Notes: generated by a model not told the origin, from the letters alone. A stretch of 64,000 nt of DNA from Muribaculaceae bacterium (GCA_017473615.1 JAFUKL010000002.1:47471-111470); one strand, 5' to 3'. Positions 33,974 to 43,455 are shown, counted from the stretch's first letter. Translations and numbers: made by a program.

Positions 33974-35059
33974 ATGAAAGATATTGAAATTAAATCGATT
34001 GGATTGATGTCGGGGACTTCTCTCGATGGGCTTGATGTGTGCCATTGCACTTTCAGCAGAATTGGCGGTAAGTGGTCGTTTACGCTTGATTGCGCTCGAG
34101 GGTATGATTACCCCAAAGAGTATAAATATAAGCTTGGTATCGGTGCTCAGAATATGAGTGCGTATGAATATGTGGCTTTCCATAGTGAATACGGCTTTTT
34201 CTTGGGAGAACGTGTGAAAGAATTTATGGAGGAGTTTGGTGTGCATCCCGATATTATTTCATCTCATGGGCATACCATCTTCCATGAACCTCAAAAGAAG
34301 ATAATGTATCAGATAGGTGACGGAGCAGCCATTGCTGCCGTGACCCGTGTGCCGGTAGTGAGTGATTTTCGTCGGCTTGATATTATGCTGGGCGGTCAAG
34401 GAGCACCGCTTGTTCCTATCGGAGACCGTATTCTCTTCGGCGAGTATGATTTTTGCCTTAATATAGGCGGATTTTCCAATATATCATTTGAAAGAGGTGG
34501 TGAGCGCATAGCTTTCGATATAAGCCCTGTAAATTATGTGATAAACCATTATTGCCGGCAGATAGGGCTGGAATTTGATCGAGACGGAGAAATCGCTCGT
34601 AGAGGTGCTGTGTGTACACCGTTGCTCGATGCCCTTAACAATATGGATTTCTATAAGCAGGATGGACCTAAATCGCTTGGACGGGAATGGGTGGAAGCTA
34701 ATGTATATCCGCTTTTGGAAAGTTCCGGGCTTTCGATCGAGAATCTGTTGCGTACATTCTATGAACATGCCGCAATGCAGGTGGCAGATGTGGTGAAAAC
34801 TAATGCCGGAAAGACTGAACCCACTATGCTTATCACAGGCGGTGGGGCATTCAATAAATTCCTTATAGAGAGAATTAAGGAACTTAGCGGAGCTGCCATT
34901 GTTATTCCCGATAAGAATATTATAGAATATAAGGAGGCTGTCATTTTCGCTTTGTTGGGTGCGTTGTATATGGCCGACGAACCGAGTTGCCTTTCTTCTG
35001 TTACCGGGGCTGCTATTGATAATATAGGCGGAATGCTGTTTAAAGTTGGAAATAAATAA
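33974..35059 (+). CDS. anmK: Anhydro-N-acetylmuramic acid kinase
   Basis: Cell-wall recycling enzyme that opens and phosphorylates 1,6-anhydro-MurNAc to MurNAc-6-phosphate. 361 aa. Motifs: IGLMSGTSLDGLDV at the N terminus (ATP-binding fold), HGHTIFHEP, VSDFRRLDIMLGGQGAPLVPIGD (with the catalytic Asp), NIGGFSNISF, and TGGGAFNKFLIERI. It starts 13 bp after the ATPase-DUF4435 gene and is followed 14 bp later by menA. The operon grouping carries no obvious functional meaning. Confidence 0.95.
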   Translation: MKDIEIKSIGLMSGTSLDGLDVCHCTFSRIGGKWSFTLDCARGYDYPKEYKYKLGIGAQNMSAYEYVAFHSEYGFFLGERVKEFMEEFGVHPDIISSHGHTIFHEPQKKIMYQIGDGAAIAAVTRVPVVSDFRRLDIMLGGQGAPLVPIGDRILFGEYDFCLNIGGFSNISFERGGERIAFDISPVNYVINHYCRQIGLEFDRDGEIARRGAVCTPLLDALNNMDFYKQDGPKSLGREWVEANVYPLLESSGLSIENLLRTFYEHAAMQVADVVKTNAGKTEPTMLITGGGAFNKFLIERIKELSGAAIVIPDKNIIEYKEAVIFALLGALYMADEPSCLSSVTGAAIDNIGGMLFKVGNK

Positions 35060-35073
35060 TAGGAAGTTGAGTC

Positions 35074-35958
35074 GTGAAAAATGCAATAAAAATTTGGATT
35101 GAGGCAGCACGTTTACGAACGCTGCCTGTATCTGTTGCCGGAGTTGTTGCGGCTATAGGAGTAGCCAAGTGGGAACATCGTTTTTCTTGGCTACCGGCTG
35201 TAATATGCCTTGTGTTTGCCGTTTTAGCACAAGTGACAAGCAATTTTGCCAACGAATACTATGATTTCAAGAGAGGAAGCGACAAAAAAGGTCGTGTGGG
35301 ACCTCGTCGCGGAGTGACTGAGGGTGATATAAAGCCCGCTACTCTGCGTAAAGTAACATTTGCAACGCTGGCAATGGCATGTGTGGTGGGATGTTGCCTT
35401 ATTCCTTTCGGTGGCTGGTGGCTGATACCGGTGGGAGCCGCCATAGCTGTGTTTGCGCTTGCTTATAGTGCAGGACCTTACCCCTTGTCATATCATGGAC
35501 TTGGAGATTTGGCGGTATTGGTGTTCTTTGGGCTTGTTCCCGTAAATTTCACATATTATGTACAGGCAGGAGCATGGAGCCCGTTTGCATTCCTTGTATC
35601 GGTATCAATAGGTCTTATGGGTATAAATGTGCTGTTGGTGAATAATTATCGCGATATGGAAGATGATATTGATGCAGGTAAGCACACTACGGTGGTGATA
35701 TTCGGACGTAAAGTTGCCGGTACATTCTATCTTGTATCGGGATATTGTGCCGTGTTTTTCCTTTCGCCCATTTGGGTGCTGTTGCGGGGATGGGCTTTGC
35801 TTATACCGTTGCTGTATCTGATAATGCACACGATCACATGGAGAAAACTCTTGTCTCGTAAAGGAACAGCTTTGAATCCGTTGCTTGGGGCGACAGGACG
35901 AAATATGCTGATTTTTGCTATCCTTCTTGCCGTAGCGATGATTCTAAATCAGAGATGA
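35074..35958 (+). CDS. menA: 1,4-dihydroxy-2-naphthoate polyprenyltransferase
   Basis: UbiA-type inner-membrane prenyltransferase that joins the polyprenyl tail to DHNA in menaquinone synthesis. The 294-aa protein has eight to nine hydrophobic segments. The two Asp-rich motifs for prenyl diphosphate and Mg2+ are seen: NFANEYYDFKRGSD and NNYRDMEDDIDAGKHT. The opening IWIEAARLRTLPVSVAG is typical of MenA. It uses a GTG start at 35074. Only 23 bp separate it from the converging pncB. Confidence 0.94.
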   Translation: MKNAIKIWIEAARLRTLPVSVAGVVAAIGVAKWEHRFSWLPAVICLVFAVLAQVTSNFANEYYDFKRGSDKKGRVGPRRGVTEGDIKPATLRKVTFATLAMACVVGCCLIPFGGWWLIPVGAAIAVFALAYSAGPYPLSYHGLGDLAVLVFFGLVPVNFTYYVQAGAWSPFAFLVSVSIGLMGINVLLVNNYRDMEDDIDAGKHTTVVIFGRKVAGTFYLVSGYCAVFFLSPIWVLLRGWALLIPLLYLIMHTITWRKLLSRKGTALNPLLGATGRNMLIFAILLAVAMILNQR

Positions 35959-35981
35959 GAAGTGTGCAGTGAAAAAACAGT

Positions 35982-37205
35982 TCAAGCTATTACGCTTAGC
36001 AGATAATCGCACTTCTGTTTATTGCCGAGAGTCTTCCCCTTGTCACAAGATAACTTTACGCAGTCGTGCCACTCACGTGATTCTGTTATACGGCATTTGG
36101 TGAGTTTTACAACAATATTCATAGGGCTGCAATTGTGTATGTCGCATGTGATGTTGGTTCCTACACCGTAACTGTCCAACAGCCGCCCGTCGACGTATTT
36201 GTGTATATCTATGGCTCTGTCTATGTCTAAGCCGTTACTGAAAATCACCTGTTTGCCGGCAGGGTCGATGCCTAATGAATGGTATTTTCTGATTATTTTC
36301 TCGATTTGTTCTTCCTCCAAGCCGCTGTCTACACGCAATCCCTTATACATCATGGCCATGCGTTTGGAAAGGTTATTGAAGAAAACTTTATCCCCGAAAG
36401 CGTCATATAGATAGACTCCGTTGTCTCCGTCATAAACATCACTGAACTTTTTCATTACGTTGTAATTGCATTCAAAAACTCCGCTTACGGTTTCTTCAAA
36501 CATTACAAGTTGGTGGCTCATGGTTCCTATTGGAGTCAAATTGTGTTTCATGGCAAGGTATACGTTACTTGTGCCTATGAATTTGCCGTTCCATGAAATG
36601 TATTGGTTATTTCCGTTGCATGTGCCGCCCTCTTTATATAGTTTGGCGAGTTCGGCTACAGCCATGTCCTGATGTGAGTAAGTGAAACGCCTGCGAGTTC
36701 CCATATCTCCAAGAATAAGTCCGTTGCTGAGTATTTTGACACCTTTTTCACGTATGCGCTTTCGCTCTAATTCCTCGTTGTATTTTTCAGTATCGCCATT
36801 TATACGGTGAGCCAGTTCCGATACAGTAGATAATATAGGCATTTCCCACATTATCGCAGAATGCCATTTCCCACATACCGTAACGTTAAGGTGTCCTTCG
36901 ATGTCTTGGCTGATGGATAGTTCTTCGGGATTGAAACGGTATCCGCGCAAGAATGTGAAGTACCATTCAGGAAGATAGTAGCACTTCCGGCGCATGAAAT
37001 TGATTTCTTCATCGGTGATTTTCACATCTGCCATGTGGTTCATCTGTTCCCTAAGCAGTTCGGCGAAGCCTTGAGGATAGCAAGTCCCGTTTCGGTCGAA
37101 GAAACTGTATTCCACCTCAGCTCTGGGGTAGGTCTGCAGCACATAGTATTGGCATGTGAAAGTGTATAGGTCGTTATCGGTGAAATGTGTTATGATGGGT
37201 TCCAT
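35982..37205 (-). CDS. pncB: Nicotinate phosphoribosyltransferase
   Basis: NAD-salvage enzyme converting nicotinate and PRPP (with ATP) to nicotinate mononucleotide. The 407-aa protein has ITHFTDNDLYTFTCQYYVL at the N terminus, the conserved GTRRRFTYSHQD, SWNGKFIGTSNVYLAMKH and PIGTMSHQL (active-site His region), and FSNGLDIDRAIDI plus VGTNITCD for the phosphate site. The length fits the bacterial PncB type I. It is monocistronic. It starts 74 bp from a large hairpin that closes the his operon. Confidence 0.95.
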   Translation of the reverse strand: MEPIITHFTDNDLYTFTCQYYVLQTYPRAEVEYSFFDRNGTCYPQGFAELLREQMNHMADVKITDEEINFMRRKCYYLPEWYFTFLRGYRFNPEELSISQDIEGHLNVTVCGKWHSAIMWEMPILSTVSELAHRINGDTEKYNEELERKRIREKGVKILSNGLILGDMGTRRRFTYSHQDMAVAELAKLYKEGGTCNGNNQYISWNGKFIGTSNVYLAMKHNLTPIGTMSHQLVMFEETVSGVFECNYNVMKKFSDVYDGDNGVYLYDAFGDKVFFNNLSKRMAMMYKGLRVDSGLEEEQIEKIIRKYHSLGIDPAGKQVIFSNGLDIDRAIDIHKYVDGRLLDSYGVGTNITCDIHNCSPMNIVVKLTKCRITESREWHDCVKLSCDKGKTLGNKQKCDYLLSVIA

Positions 37206-37270
37206 AGTTGTCGGTATATGTAAATTAGTCGTATAAACTTTATATTGCTTGCTAAGTTACAAAAAAACGG

Positions 37271-37323
37271 TTATAAAGGAACATAATTACCGCAAAGATG
37301 TTACGCTTACGGTAATTATGTTC
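37271..37323 (-). terminator. Terminator of the his operon
   Basis: On the minus strand, a perfect 14-bp stem (37323-37310 with 37292-37279; GAACATAATTACCG) and a 17-nt loop lie 35 bp after hisB. It is followed by CCTTTATAACC and then, from 37267, a run of seven T. It sits between hisB and pncB. Confidence 0.75.
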
Positions 37324-37357
37324 AGTTTCTTATCTTCTAATGTGTTGCTATGGCACA

Positions 37358-38500
37358 TTAGAGTGTCCCCTTGGTGGTTGGGAGTTGGTAGGTGAAGATG
37401 TCACGCCTTATCGCCATTTTAATGGCGCGTGCCAGAGCTTTGAATATGCCTTCTATCTTGTGATGTTCATTTTCTCCGCATGCAGAAATATATAGATTCA
37501 TGCGTGCGCTGTCGCTCAGGCTCTTGAAGAAGTGCATGAACATTTCGGTGGGCATCTCTCCGATTTTCTCGCGGTGGAACACCGTGTCCCATACAAGCCA
37601 ACTCCGTCCCCCGAAGTCGAGTGCAACAGTGCATAGGCAATCGTCCATAGGGAGAACAAAACCGTAACGCTCTATACCGCGTTTGTCGCCTAATGCGATG
37701 CGTATGGCATCACCCAAGGCTATGGCTGTATCTTCTATGGTGTGATGCTCGTCAACCCAAGTGTCTCCTTTCACTTTCACGAAAAGGTTAATGCCTGAAT
37801 GTTTGCCTATCTGGCAAAGCATGTGATCGAAGAACCCCAGTCCGGTGTCGATGTCGCATGAACCGGTTCCATCAAGGTCTATGGCTATGTCGATGTCGGT
37901 TTCGGCTGTGGTGCGTTTAACTGTAGCTGTGCGAGAACCTCCGCGCAGGAAATCGCATATTCTGTCCCATGATGGTGTGATAAGTGCGCACACGTTTTCC
38001 AGACCTGTTTCAGATATTTTGGTTTTGCCGGTTTCTTCATCGCATAGGAAAATGGCTTTTGCTCCGAGGTTTTGAGCCAAGAGTACATCGGTGATACGGT
38101 CGCCTATGACAAAAGAATCGGCAAGGTTATAATCTCCGGAGGTGTATTTACCCAATAAGGCTATACCGGGTTTGCGCGTAGGAGCATTTTCATGCTCAAA
38201 AGTCTTGTCGATGACAATATCATCGAAAGTAACCCCTTCGCCTTCAAGTGTCTTCAACATCTTATTATGTGGAATCTCAAAAGTGACGGTAGGGAAAGCT
38301 TCACTGCCTAATCCGTCTTGATTAGTCACCATTACCATCTCATAGTCGAGATGTGACTTGATAAAGCTAAGGCTGCTTATGACTTTAGGAATAAATTCCA
38401 ATTTTTCAAGCGTGTCTACTTGGAAATCGATGGGCGGTTCTGTGATTATAGTTCCGTCTCGGTCGATAAACAATGCTTTTTTCAATTTATTTCCGTTCAT
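37358..38500 (-). CDS. hisB: Bifunctional histidinol-phosphatase/imidazoleglycerol-phosphate dehydratase
   Basis: A 380-aa fusion covering the histidinol-phosphatase and IGP-dehydratase steps. Residues 1-170 are an HAD phosphatase: FIDRDGTI (nucleophile Asp), MVTNQDG, and [13 protein letters not shown]. Residues ~185-380 are IGP dehydratase, with [27 protein letters not shown] and [17 protein letters not shown], the metal-binding His/Glu pairs. The fusion is also found in enterobacteria. It overlaps hisC by 14 bp and is the last gene of hisGDCB. Confidence 0.96.
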   Translation of the reverse strand: MNGNKLKKALFIDRDGTIITEPPIDFQVDTLEKLEFIPKVISSLSFIKSHLDYEMVMVTNQDGLGSEAFPTVTFEIPHNKMLKTLEGEGVTFDDIVIDKTFEHENAPTRKPGIALLGKYTSGDYNLADSFVIGDRITDVLLAQNLGAKAIFLCDEETGKTKISETGLENVCALITPSWDRICDFLRGGSRTATVKRTTAETDIDIAIDLDGTGSCDIDTGLGFFDHMLCQIGKHSGINLFVKVKGDTWVDEHHTIEDTAIALGDAIRIALGDKRGIERYGFVLPMDDCLCTVALDFGGRSWLVWDTVFHREKIGEMPTEMFMHFFKSLSDSARMNLYISACGENEHHKIEGIFKALARAIKMAIRRDIFTYQLPTTKGTL

Positions 38501-39524
38501 ATTCCTTAATTGCGTTTAGCAGTTGGGTGTTTTCTTCTATTGTGCCTATGGTGATGCGCAGGCATCCTGCACATTTTTCCACTCGGTTGCGGTTTCTCAC
38601 GATAATACCGTTTTGGCACAGATAGGAGTATAAATTATCGGGGTTGTCCACTTTTACCAATATAAAATTAGCATCACTTGGGTAGATTCGCTTTACACAG
38701 GAGATGTCTTTTAGTTCGTCGGCGAGGTGAGTACGGCTTTCAATTAATTCTTCCACCCAAACTTTTACCATGTGGCGGTCTTCGAGAGCCTGTAGCGCCA
38801 ATTCCTGAGTAACGGTGTTTAAGTTATAGGGATATTTAACTTTATTGTAGTAATCTATGATTTCGGGACTTGCAAAAGCTGCTCCGAGTCGCAGTCCTGC
38901 ACATCCCCAAGCTTTCGAGAACGTTTGCAGTACTATCACATTGGGATAATCTGCCAAGTACTCCAGCATACTGCCTTTGTTTGAAAAATCGATATACGCT
39001 TCATCTACCATCACTATGCCGTTGAATCCTTTTGCCACGGTTTTTATAATATCGGTGGATGCAGCGTTTCCTGTGGGATTGTTGGGTGAACAAATCCATA
39101 TAAGTTTGGTGTTCTCATCGGTAGCAGCCAGTAAGTCGGCAGGGGTGAAACAGAAGTTATCGTCGAGTTGTACCTTACGGTATTCGATGTCGTTAATATC
39201 GGCACACACTTCATACATGCCGTAACTTGGAGCAATAGCTACCGCATTGTCAATGTTCGGTCGGCAGAATATACGGTATGCCAAGTCTATGCCTTCGTCA
39301 CTACCTGCACCGAGGAAAATATTTTCAGGCTTTACGCCTTTTACTGCCGCTAATTTTTCTTTTACGTTCTTTTGTAACGGGTCGGGATAGCGGTTGTAAG
39401 GGGCATTGAACGGATTCTCGTTTGCATCGAGGAAGACCGCCGCTGTTCCGGTAAACTCATTTCTGGCGGAACTGTAAGGAGAAAGCCTGTTGATATTGGG
39501 TCTTACTAATTTATCAATGTTCAT
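38487..39524 (-). CDS. hisC: Histidinol-phosphate aminotransferase
   Basis: PLP enzyme converting imidazole-acetol phosphate and glutamate to histidinol phosphate. The 345-aa protein has [53 protein letters not shown], and the PLP lysine in [16 protein letters not shown]. It ends with [20 protein letters not shown]. It starts 7 bp after hisD and overlaps hisB by 14 bp, so translation is probably coupled. Confidence 0.96.
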   Translation of the reverse strand: MNIDKLVRPNINRLSPYSSARNEFTGTAAVFLDANENPFNAPYNRYPDPLQKNVKEKLAAVKGVKPENIFLGAGSDEGIDLAYRIFCRPNIDNAVAIAPSYGMYEVCADINDIEYRKVQLDDNFCFTPADLLAATDENTKLIWICSPNNPTGNAASTDIIKTVAKGFNGIVMVDEAYIDFSNKGSMLEYLADYPNVIVLQTFSKAWGCAGLRLGAAFASPEIIDYYNKVKYPYNLNTVTQELALQALEDRHMVKVWVEELIESRTHLADELKDISCVKRIYPSDANFILVKVDNPDNLYSYLCQNGIIVRNRNRVEKCAGCLRITIGTIEENTQLLNAIKEYERK

Positions 39525-39531
39525 AACGGTA

Positions 39532-40812
39532 TCACTTTTGAAGTCTTATTGATACGGCGAGTTTGTGAGCCATCAGTTCCTCATTTTCAGCCATGATTTC
39601 TATGGCGTTGCCTATAGAACCTAATCCGGCTTGAGTAAGGCGTTGGAACGTGATTTTTTTGCAGAAACTGTCGAGGTTCACACCACTATATGCGTGAGCA
39701 TATCCGCTTGTGGGTAAGGTGTGGTTAGTTCCGGAAGCGTAGTCACCTGCACTTTCGGGAGAATAGGAACCAAGAAATACCGAACCTGCATTTTCCACTT
39801 GACGGGCAAGTCTGTCGGCATCGGTATGGTTGATGATGAGATGCTCGGGTGCATATTCATTGGCGAAGTTCATGATGTCATTCTCATTTTCAAACACGAT
39901 GATGCGACTGTGTGCGAGGGATTTAATCATCATATCCTTACGGGGTAAAGTGTCAAGCATCTCGGCAAGAACCGATGGTAATTTTTCTGCAAGTTCCTTA
40001 CTATCGGTGAGCAGAATAGATTGGCTGTCAGGGCCATGTTCGGCTTGTGAAAGAAAATCACCTGCTACAAATGCCGGATTTGCATTTTTGTCGGCTATAA
40101 TCATTACTTCCGAAGGACCGGCGGGCATGTCTATAGCAACAGTTTGCGCTCCTACTTGCAGCTTTGCCTCCATAACGAAACGGTTGCCGGGACCGAATAT
40201 CTTATGTACTTTGGGAATGGATTCAGTGCCGTATGCCATAGCTGCTATTGCTTGAGCACCTCCAACTTTGTATATTTCGGTTACGCCTGCAACTCTTGCT
40301 GCATATAGAATAGCGGGATGTACTTTACCTTCCTTGTTGGGAGGGGTACAAAGTATAATCTTCTTGCATCCTGCGATACGTGCCGGAATGGCTAACATAA
40401 GTACAGTGGAGAACAGTGGAGAGTTTCCTCCCGGGATGTACAGACCTACTTTGGAGATAGGCACGGCACGTTGACTACAAACAATTCCGGGCATTGTCTC
40501 CAATGAAATTTCGTTCATTCGCTGGGCTTTATGAAACTTTGAAATGTTTTTAGAGGCAATGGCAATAGCTTGTTTTAAAGAGTGTTCCACTATGTCGTCG
40601 GCATCATCGGATTCGGCTGAACTTACCCTTAAAGTGTCCAATTCCACGCCGTCAAATTGTCGACTGAATTTACGCAATGCTTCATCGCCATGATGACACA
40701 CTTCGGCGATGATACCGGCTACCGATTCTTTTAATTCGGCAGTGTCATTGACAGCGCGTTTCATAATGTCCTGCCATTTTGAGCGGTCGGGGTTGATGAA
40801 TATCTGTATCAT
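39532..40812 (-). CDS. hisD: Histidinol dehydrogenase
   Basis: Zinc- and NAD-dependent enzyme that performs the last two oxidations to histidine. The 426-aa protein includes VGLYIPGGNSPLFSTVLMLAIPA, VGGAQAIAAMAYGTESIPKV, FGPGNRFVMEAK, DMPAGPSEVMIIAD, SQAEHGPDSQS (zinc ligands Gln/His) and the C-terminal YASGTNHTLPTSGYAHAYSG. Its ATG overlaps the hisG stop as TAATG, indicating coupling. Confidence 0.96.
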   Translation of the reverse strand: MIQIFINPDRSKWQDIMKRAVNDTAELKESVAGIIAEVCHHGDEALRKFSRQFDGVELDTLRVSSAESDDADDIVEHSLKQAIAIASKNISKFHKAQRMNEISLETMPGIVCSQRAVPISKVGLYIPGGNSPLFSTVLMLAIPARIAGCKKIILCTPPNKEGKVHPAILYAARVAGVTEIYKVGGAQAIAAMAYGTESIPKVHKIFGPGNRFVMEAKLQVGAQTVAIDMPAGPSEVMIIADKNANPAFVAGDFLSQAEHGPDSQSILLTDSKELAEKLPSVLAEMLDTLPRKDMMIKSLAHSRIIVFENENDIMNFANEYAPEHLIINHTDADRLARQVENAGSVFLGSYSPESAGDYASGTNHTLPTSGYAHAYSGVNLDSFCKKITFQRLTQAGLGSIGNAIEIMAENEELMAHKLAVSIRLQK

Positions 40813-41666
40813 TATGGTATCATTTTTTCAATGTTCAGTACTAATAAACCTTCGGCACCGGCAGCTTTCAGTTTGCCGATGATTTCCCAAAAATGCTTTT
40901 CCTCTATAACGGTATGAACAGAACACCAATTTTCATCGGCAAGAGGAAGTATGGTTGGGCTTTTGATTCCCGGCAGGATGGTCACAACTTCGTTCAATTT
41001 GGCGCGAGGTACGTTCATCAGCACATATTTTTTGTTTTCAGCAGTCTTAACAGCTTCTATACGGAATAGTAATTCCTCTAATATTTGCTGTTTGGCATCA
41101 TCAAGTTTTCGCATATTTCCTATTAGTACTGCTTCGGAAGAAAGAATGGTTTCTACCTCGGTGAGGTTATTGCTTACCAATGTGCTTCCCGATGAGACTA
41201 TGTCGAAAATAGCATCGGCAAGCCCTATGCCCGGGGCTATTTCTACCGAACCGCTAATCACATGTATGTCGGCTTGTATATTGTTCTTTTTAAGAAAATC
41301 TTCCAAAATTCGGGGGTAGGAAGTTGCGATTTTCTTCCCATTGAACCATTCTACACCCTGATATTGGTGTTTTTGCGGAATTGCGAGTGACAGACGACAT
41401 TTACTGAATCCAAGTTCCTTGATGATTTCCACTTTTTGGCGTTTTTCCAAGACTTCATTCAGTCCTACAATCCCAATGTCGGCTGTACCTGTGGCAACAG
41501 AGTCGGGGATGTCGTCATCGCGGAGGAAGAGTAGTTCCACGGGGAAGTTGCGTGATGGAACCAGCAGGGTGCGTTTTACTGCCGTGAGTTTTATGCCTGC
41601 CTCACCAAGAAGTTCCATTGTTTCGTCGTAAAGACGTCCTTTTGATTGTACCGCTATGCGTAACAT
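40812..41666 (-). CDS. hisG: ATP phosphoribosyltransferase, long form
   Basis: First committed enzyme of histidine synthesis, joining ATP and PRPP. From the ATG at 41666 (MLRIAVQSKGRLYDE) it is 284 aa; a GTG three codons upstream is possible but less natural. The PRPP loop region EIAPGIGLADAIFDIVSSGSTL is present. The last ~75 residues (KLNEVVTILPGIKSPTILPLAD) are the HisG_C domain, which makes this the long, histidine-inhibited form that does not need HisZ. Expression is probably set by the attenuator just upstream. Confidence 0.95.
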   Translation of the reverse strand: MLRIAVQSKGRLYDETMELLGEAGIKLTAVKRTLLVPSRNFPVELLFLRDDDIPDSVATGTADIGIVGLNEVLEKRQKVEIIKELGFSKCRLSLAIPQKHQYQGVEWFNGKKIATSYPRILEDFLKKNNIQADIHVISGSVEIAPGIGLADAIFDIVSSGSTLVSNNLTEVETILSSEAVLIGNMRKLDDAKQQILEELLFRIEAVKTAENKKYVLMNVPRAKLNEVVTILPGIKSPTILPLADENWCSVHTVIEEKHFWEIIGKLKAAGAEGLLVLNIEKMIP

Positions 41667-41710
41667 GTTGTTCACTTGGAAATTATAAATTGATACATTA
41701 AATAAATAAG

Positions 41711-41738
41711 CCGATTGTCCGTATGGCGGAAATCGGCA
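41711..41738 (-). terminator. Attenuator terminator of the his operon
   Basis: On the minus strand GCCGATT (41738-41732) pairs with AATCGGC (41717-41711), extended by TCCG/CGGA with a bulged C. It is followed by TTATTTATTTA and lies 45 bp before hisG. Its loop-side bases 41730-41723 (CCGCCATA) are complementary to 41794-41787 in the leader peptide gene. Confidence 0.82.
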
Positions 41739-41783
41739 AGTTATCTTTAGTTCTCAACACCGTGCTACATAATCAACACCAGC

Positions 41784-41843
41784 CTACCGCCATAGCAGAA
41801 TGCCATAATGATGATGCATGTGATGTAGAAAAAGTATAGTCAT
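41784..41843 (-). CDS. hisL: his operon leader peptide (five His codons)
   Basis: The minus strand reads MTILFLHHMHHHYGILLWR then TAG, 19 codons with His at positions 7, 8, 10, 11 and 12. It starts about 19 nt after the predicted start site and ends 117 nt before hisG. The last codons (CTA TGG CGG) contain TATGGCGG, able to pair with the terminator. By the classic attenuation model, ribosomes stalled at His codons would leave this segment free to pair and break the terminator. Ribosomes reaching the TAG would cover it and allow termination. It is too short for ordinary gene calling. Confidence 0.85.
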   Translation of the reverse strand: MTILFLHHMHHHYGILLWR

Positions 41844-41868
41844 AACAAATTGTTGCTTTCTGTGTGTG

Positions 41869-41899
41869 CAAAGTTATATTTATTTCTTAATTCTGCAAA
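41869..41899 (-). promoter_or_regulatory. Promoter of the his operon
   Basis: On the minus strand, TTTG at 41899-41896, a 19-bp spacer and TAACTTTG at 41876-41869. Start predicted near 41862, with a short 5' UTR before the leader peptide ATG at 41843. Confidence 0.82.
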
Positions 41900-42183
41900 A
41901 ATAATTATCAAAAATCATTGAATATGCAGTTTTTATGTCATTTGTAATAATTTGTAGGATTCGTGAGTAATGTACAAAGCGGATGTTGTAATGGCGCTTA
42001 TGAAGTGAAGAATCCAAAAAATATAGGTGAATTTTCGGATTATAATCCAAAAAGTGTGTATGATTTTTGGATTAGGGGTGTCCTGACGTGTATTGTTGAT
42101 GCCTTTTCGCTAATTTGCGCATTTAGGGGGATTATTTACGAAAAGCAAATGTATAATTGTTTTGGGTGTAAGTTTTTGTGGTA
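41900..42183. other. Intergenic region with inverted repeats between the his and tsaE promoters
   Basis: I see no convincing gene here; an open frame from 41963 crosses into tsaE through its promoter. A perfect palindrome GGATTATAATCC (42037-42048) overlaps AATCCAAAAA (42044-42053), which pairs exactly with TTTTTGGATT (42064-42073). A direct copy of AATCCAAAAA is at 42011-42020. These could be operator-like or hairpin elements. Confidence 0.45.
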
Positions 42184-42214
42184 TTTGTTTTTAGGGGGAT
42201 TTTGTGTAACTTCG
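42184..42214 (+). promoter_or_regulatory. Promoter of tsaE
   Basis: TTTG at 42184-42187, a 19-bp spacer and TAACTTCG at 42207-42214 (7 of 8 to the consensus). It lies 28 bp before the tsaE ATG. Confidence 0.7.
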
Positions 42215-42242
42215 CAGAATAGAAAGAAAAAGTCATTTAATT

Positions 42243-42680
42243 ATGGGAAATAAGACTATTGCGATAGATTCGCTTGACAAAATAAGAGAAGCAGCTCACG
42301 CATTTGTATCTGAAATGGGAGATTATACTGTTTTTGCCTTTAATGGCGAAATGGGTGCGGGAAAAACGACCTTTATTAAAGCTGTATGCGAAGAATTGGG
42401 CGTAGAGGATATCACTAATTCGCCTTCGTTTGCTATTATCAACGAATACCGCAGTGAGACTACCGCTGAGTTGATTTATCATTTCGATTGCTATCGTTTG
42501 GAAAATGAAACCGAGGCAGAAGAAATAGGTGTTGAAGATTATTTCTATAGCGGGGCATTGTGCTTTATTGAGTGGCCTGAACGAGTAGCTGATCTTCTTC
42601 CTGATGATACGGTTGATGTTGATGTGGAGGAACTTGAGGATGGAAGTCGTAAAGTAACTTTGAAATTTCCGGAGGAATAA
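42243..42680 (+). CDS. tsaE: tRNA threonylcarbamoyladenosine biosynthesis ATPase TsaE
   Basis: A 145-aa P-loop protein that energises the TsaBD complex forming t6A37 on ANN-decoding tRNAs. Features: Walker [30 protein letters not shown] and FIEWPERV, in the family order. The length is standard. It is followed 5 bp later by birA, so the two form an operon with a clear promoter upstream. Confidence 0.94.
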   Translation: MGNKTIAIDSLDKIREAAHAFVSEMGDYTVFAFNGEMGAGKTTFIKAVCEELGVEDITNSPSFAIINEYRSETTAELIYHFDCYRLENETEAEEIGVEDYFYSGALCFIEWPERVADLLPDDTVDVDVEELEDGSRKVTLKFPEE

Positions 42681-42685
42681 AGCGG

Positions 42686-43420
42686 ATGCCGAGGTATATT
42701 CTTGTGCGTAGTACAGCATCGACCAACAGCTACCTCGCAAAAATGGCGATGATACTTCCGTGTGGAACTGTGATTCACACGCCGGAGCAGACGGCAGGAC
42801 GCGGTCAGCGTGGAAATTCGTGGGAGTCGGAGACCGGCAAGAATGCTATCTTTTCCATGTTGTTGAAGAAACCGGCTGTATCTGTCACAAATCAGTTTTA
42901 TATAAGTGAAGCCGTCTCGCTTGCAGTGGTAGAAGTGCTTTTGCGCTATGCTGACGGTTTCTCGGTGAAATGGCCTAACGATATTTATCATGGTGATAAG
43001 AAGATTTGCGGTATGCTTATAGAACATTCCGTAATGGGAACAGGTATAAATCATTCTATAATAGGGGTGGGTATAAATGTAAATCAAACGGAATTTGTGA
43101 GTGATGCTCCCAATCCTGTTTCGTTGGCTCAGATTCTTGGACGTGAAGTGCCTGTAGAGGAGATTTTACATGGTGTGTGTGAGGCTATTGAGAAGAGATG
43201 TGCTTTTGATGAATATGCTGAAAATGATTTCGATGAATTGCATGCTTCTTATTTACAGTCTCTGTATAGAAATGACGGCAATATGTATAGCTTTGCCTTG
43301 CCGGACGGCAGTGCCTTTCAAGCAAAAATAGCCGGTGTTTATCCCTCCGGATTGTTGATGCTTACTAAAGCGGATGGCGTTACAGATACATTCGCCTTTA
43401 AAGAAGTGAATTTTTTTTAG
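42686..43420 (+). CDS. birA: Biotin--[acetyl-CoA-carboxylase] ligase
   Basis: A 244-aa ligase that attaches biotin to carrier proteins via biotinyl-AMP. It opens directly with VRSTASTNSYL and has TAGRGQRGNSWES (the adenylate-binding GRGRxG loop variant), VKWPNDIYHGDKKICGMLIE and IIGVGINVNQ. There is no N-terminal helix-turn-helix, so this is a monofunctional (group I) ligase that does not repress genes. It lies 5 bp after tsaE. Confidence 0.93.
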   Translation: MPRYILVRSTASTNSYLAKMAMILPCGTVIHTPEQTAGRGQRGNSWESETGKNAIFSMLLKKPAVSVTNQFYISEAVSLAVVEVLLRYADGFSVKWPNDIYHGDKKICGMLIEHSVMGTGINHSIIGVGINVNQTEFVSDAPNPVSLAQILGREVPVEEILHGVCEAIEKRCAFDEYAENDFDELHASYLQSLYRNDGNMYSFALPDGSAFQAKIAGVYPSGLLMLTKADGVTDTFAFKEVNFF

Positions 43421-43455
43421 TCGGGTGGTGTTAGAAAATTTTAAATCATAAGAAT

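Noticed and set aside
41963-42253. Plus-strand open frame of 96 codons before tsaE
   Set aside because: It starts at GTG, reads through the tsaE promoter and start, and has no family features.
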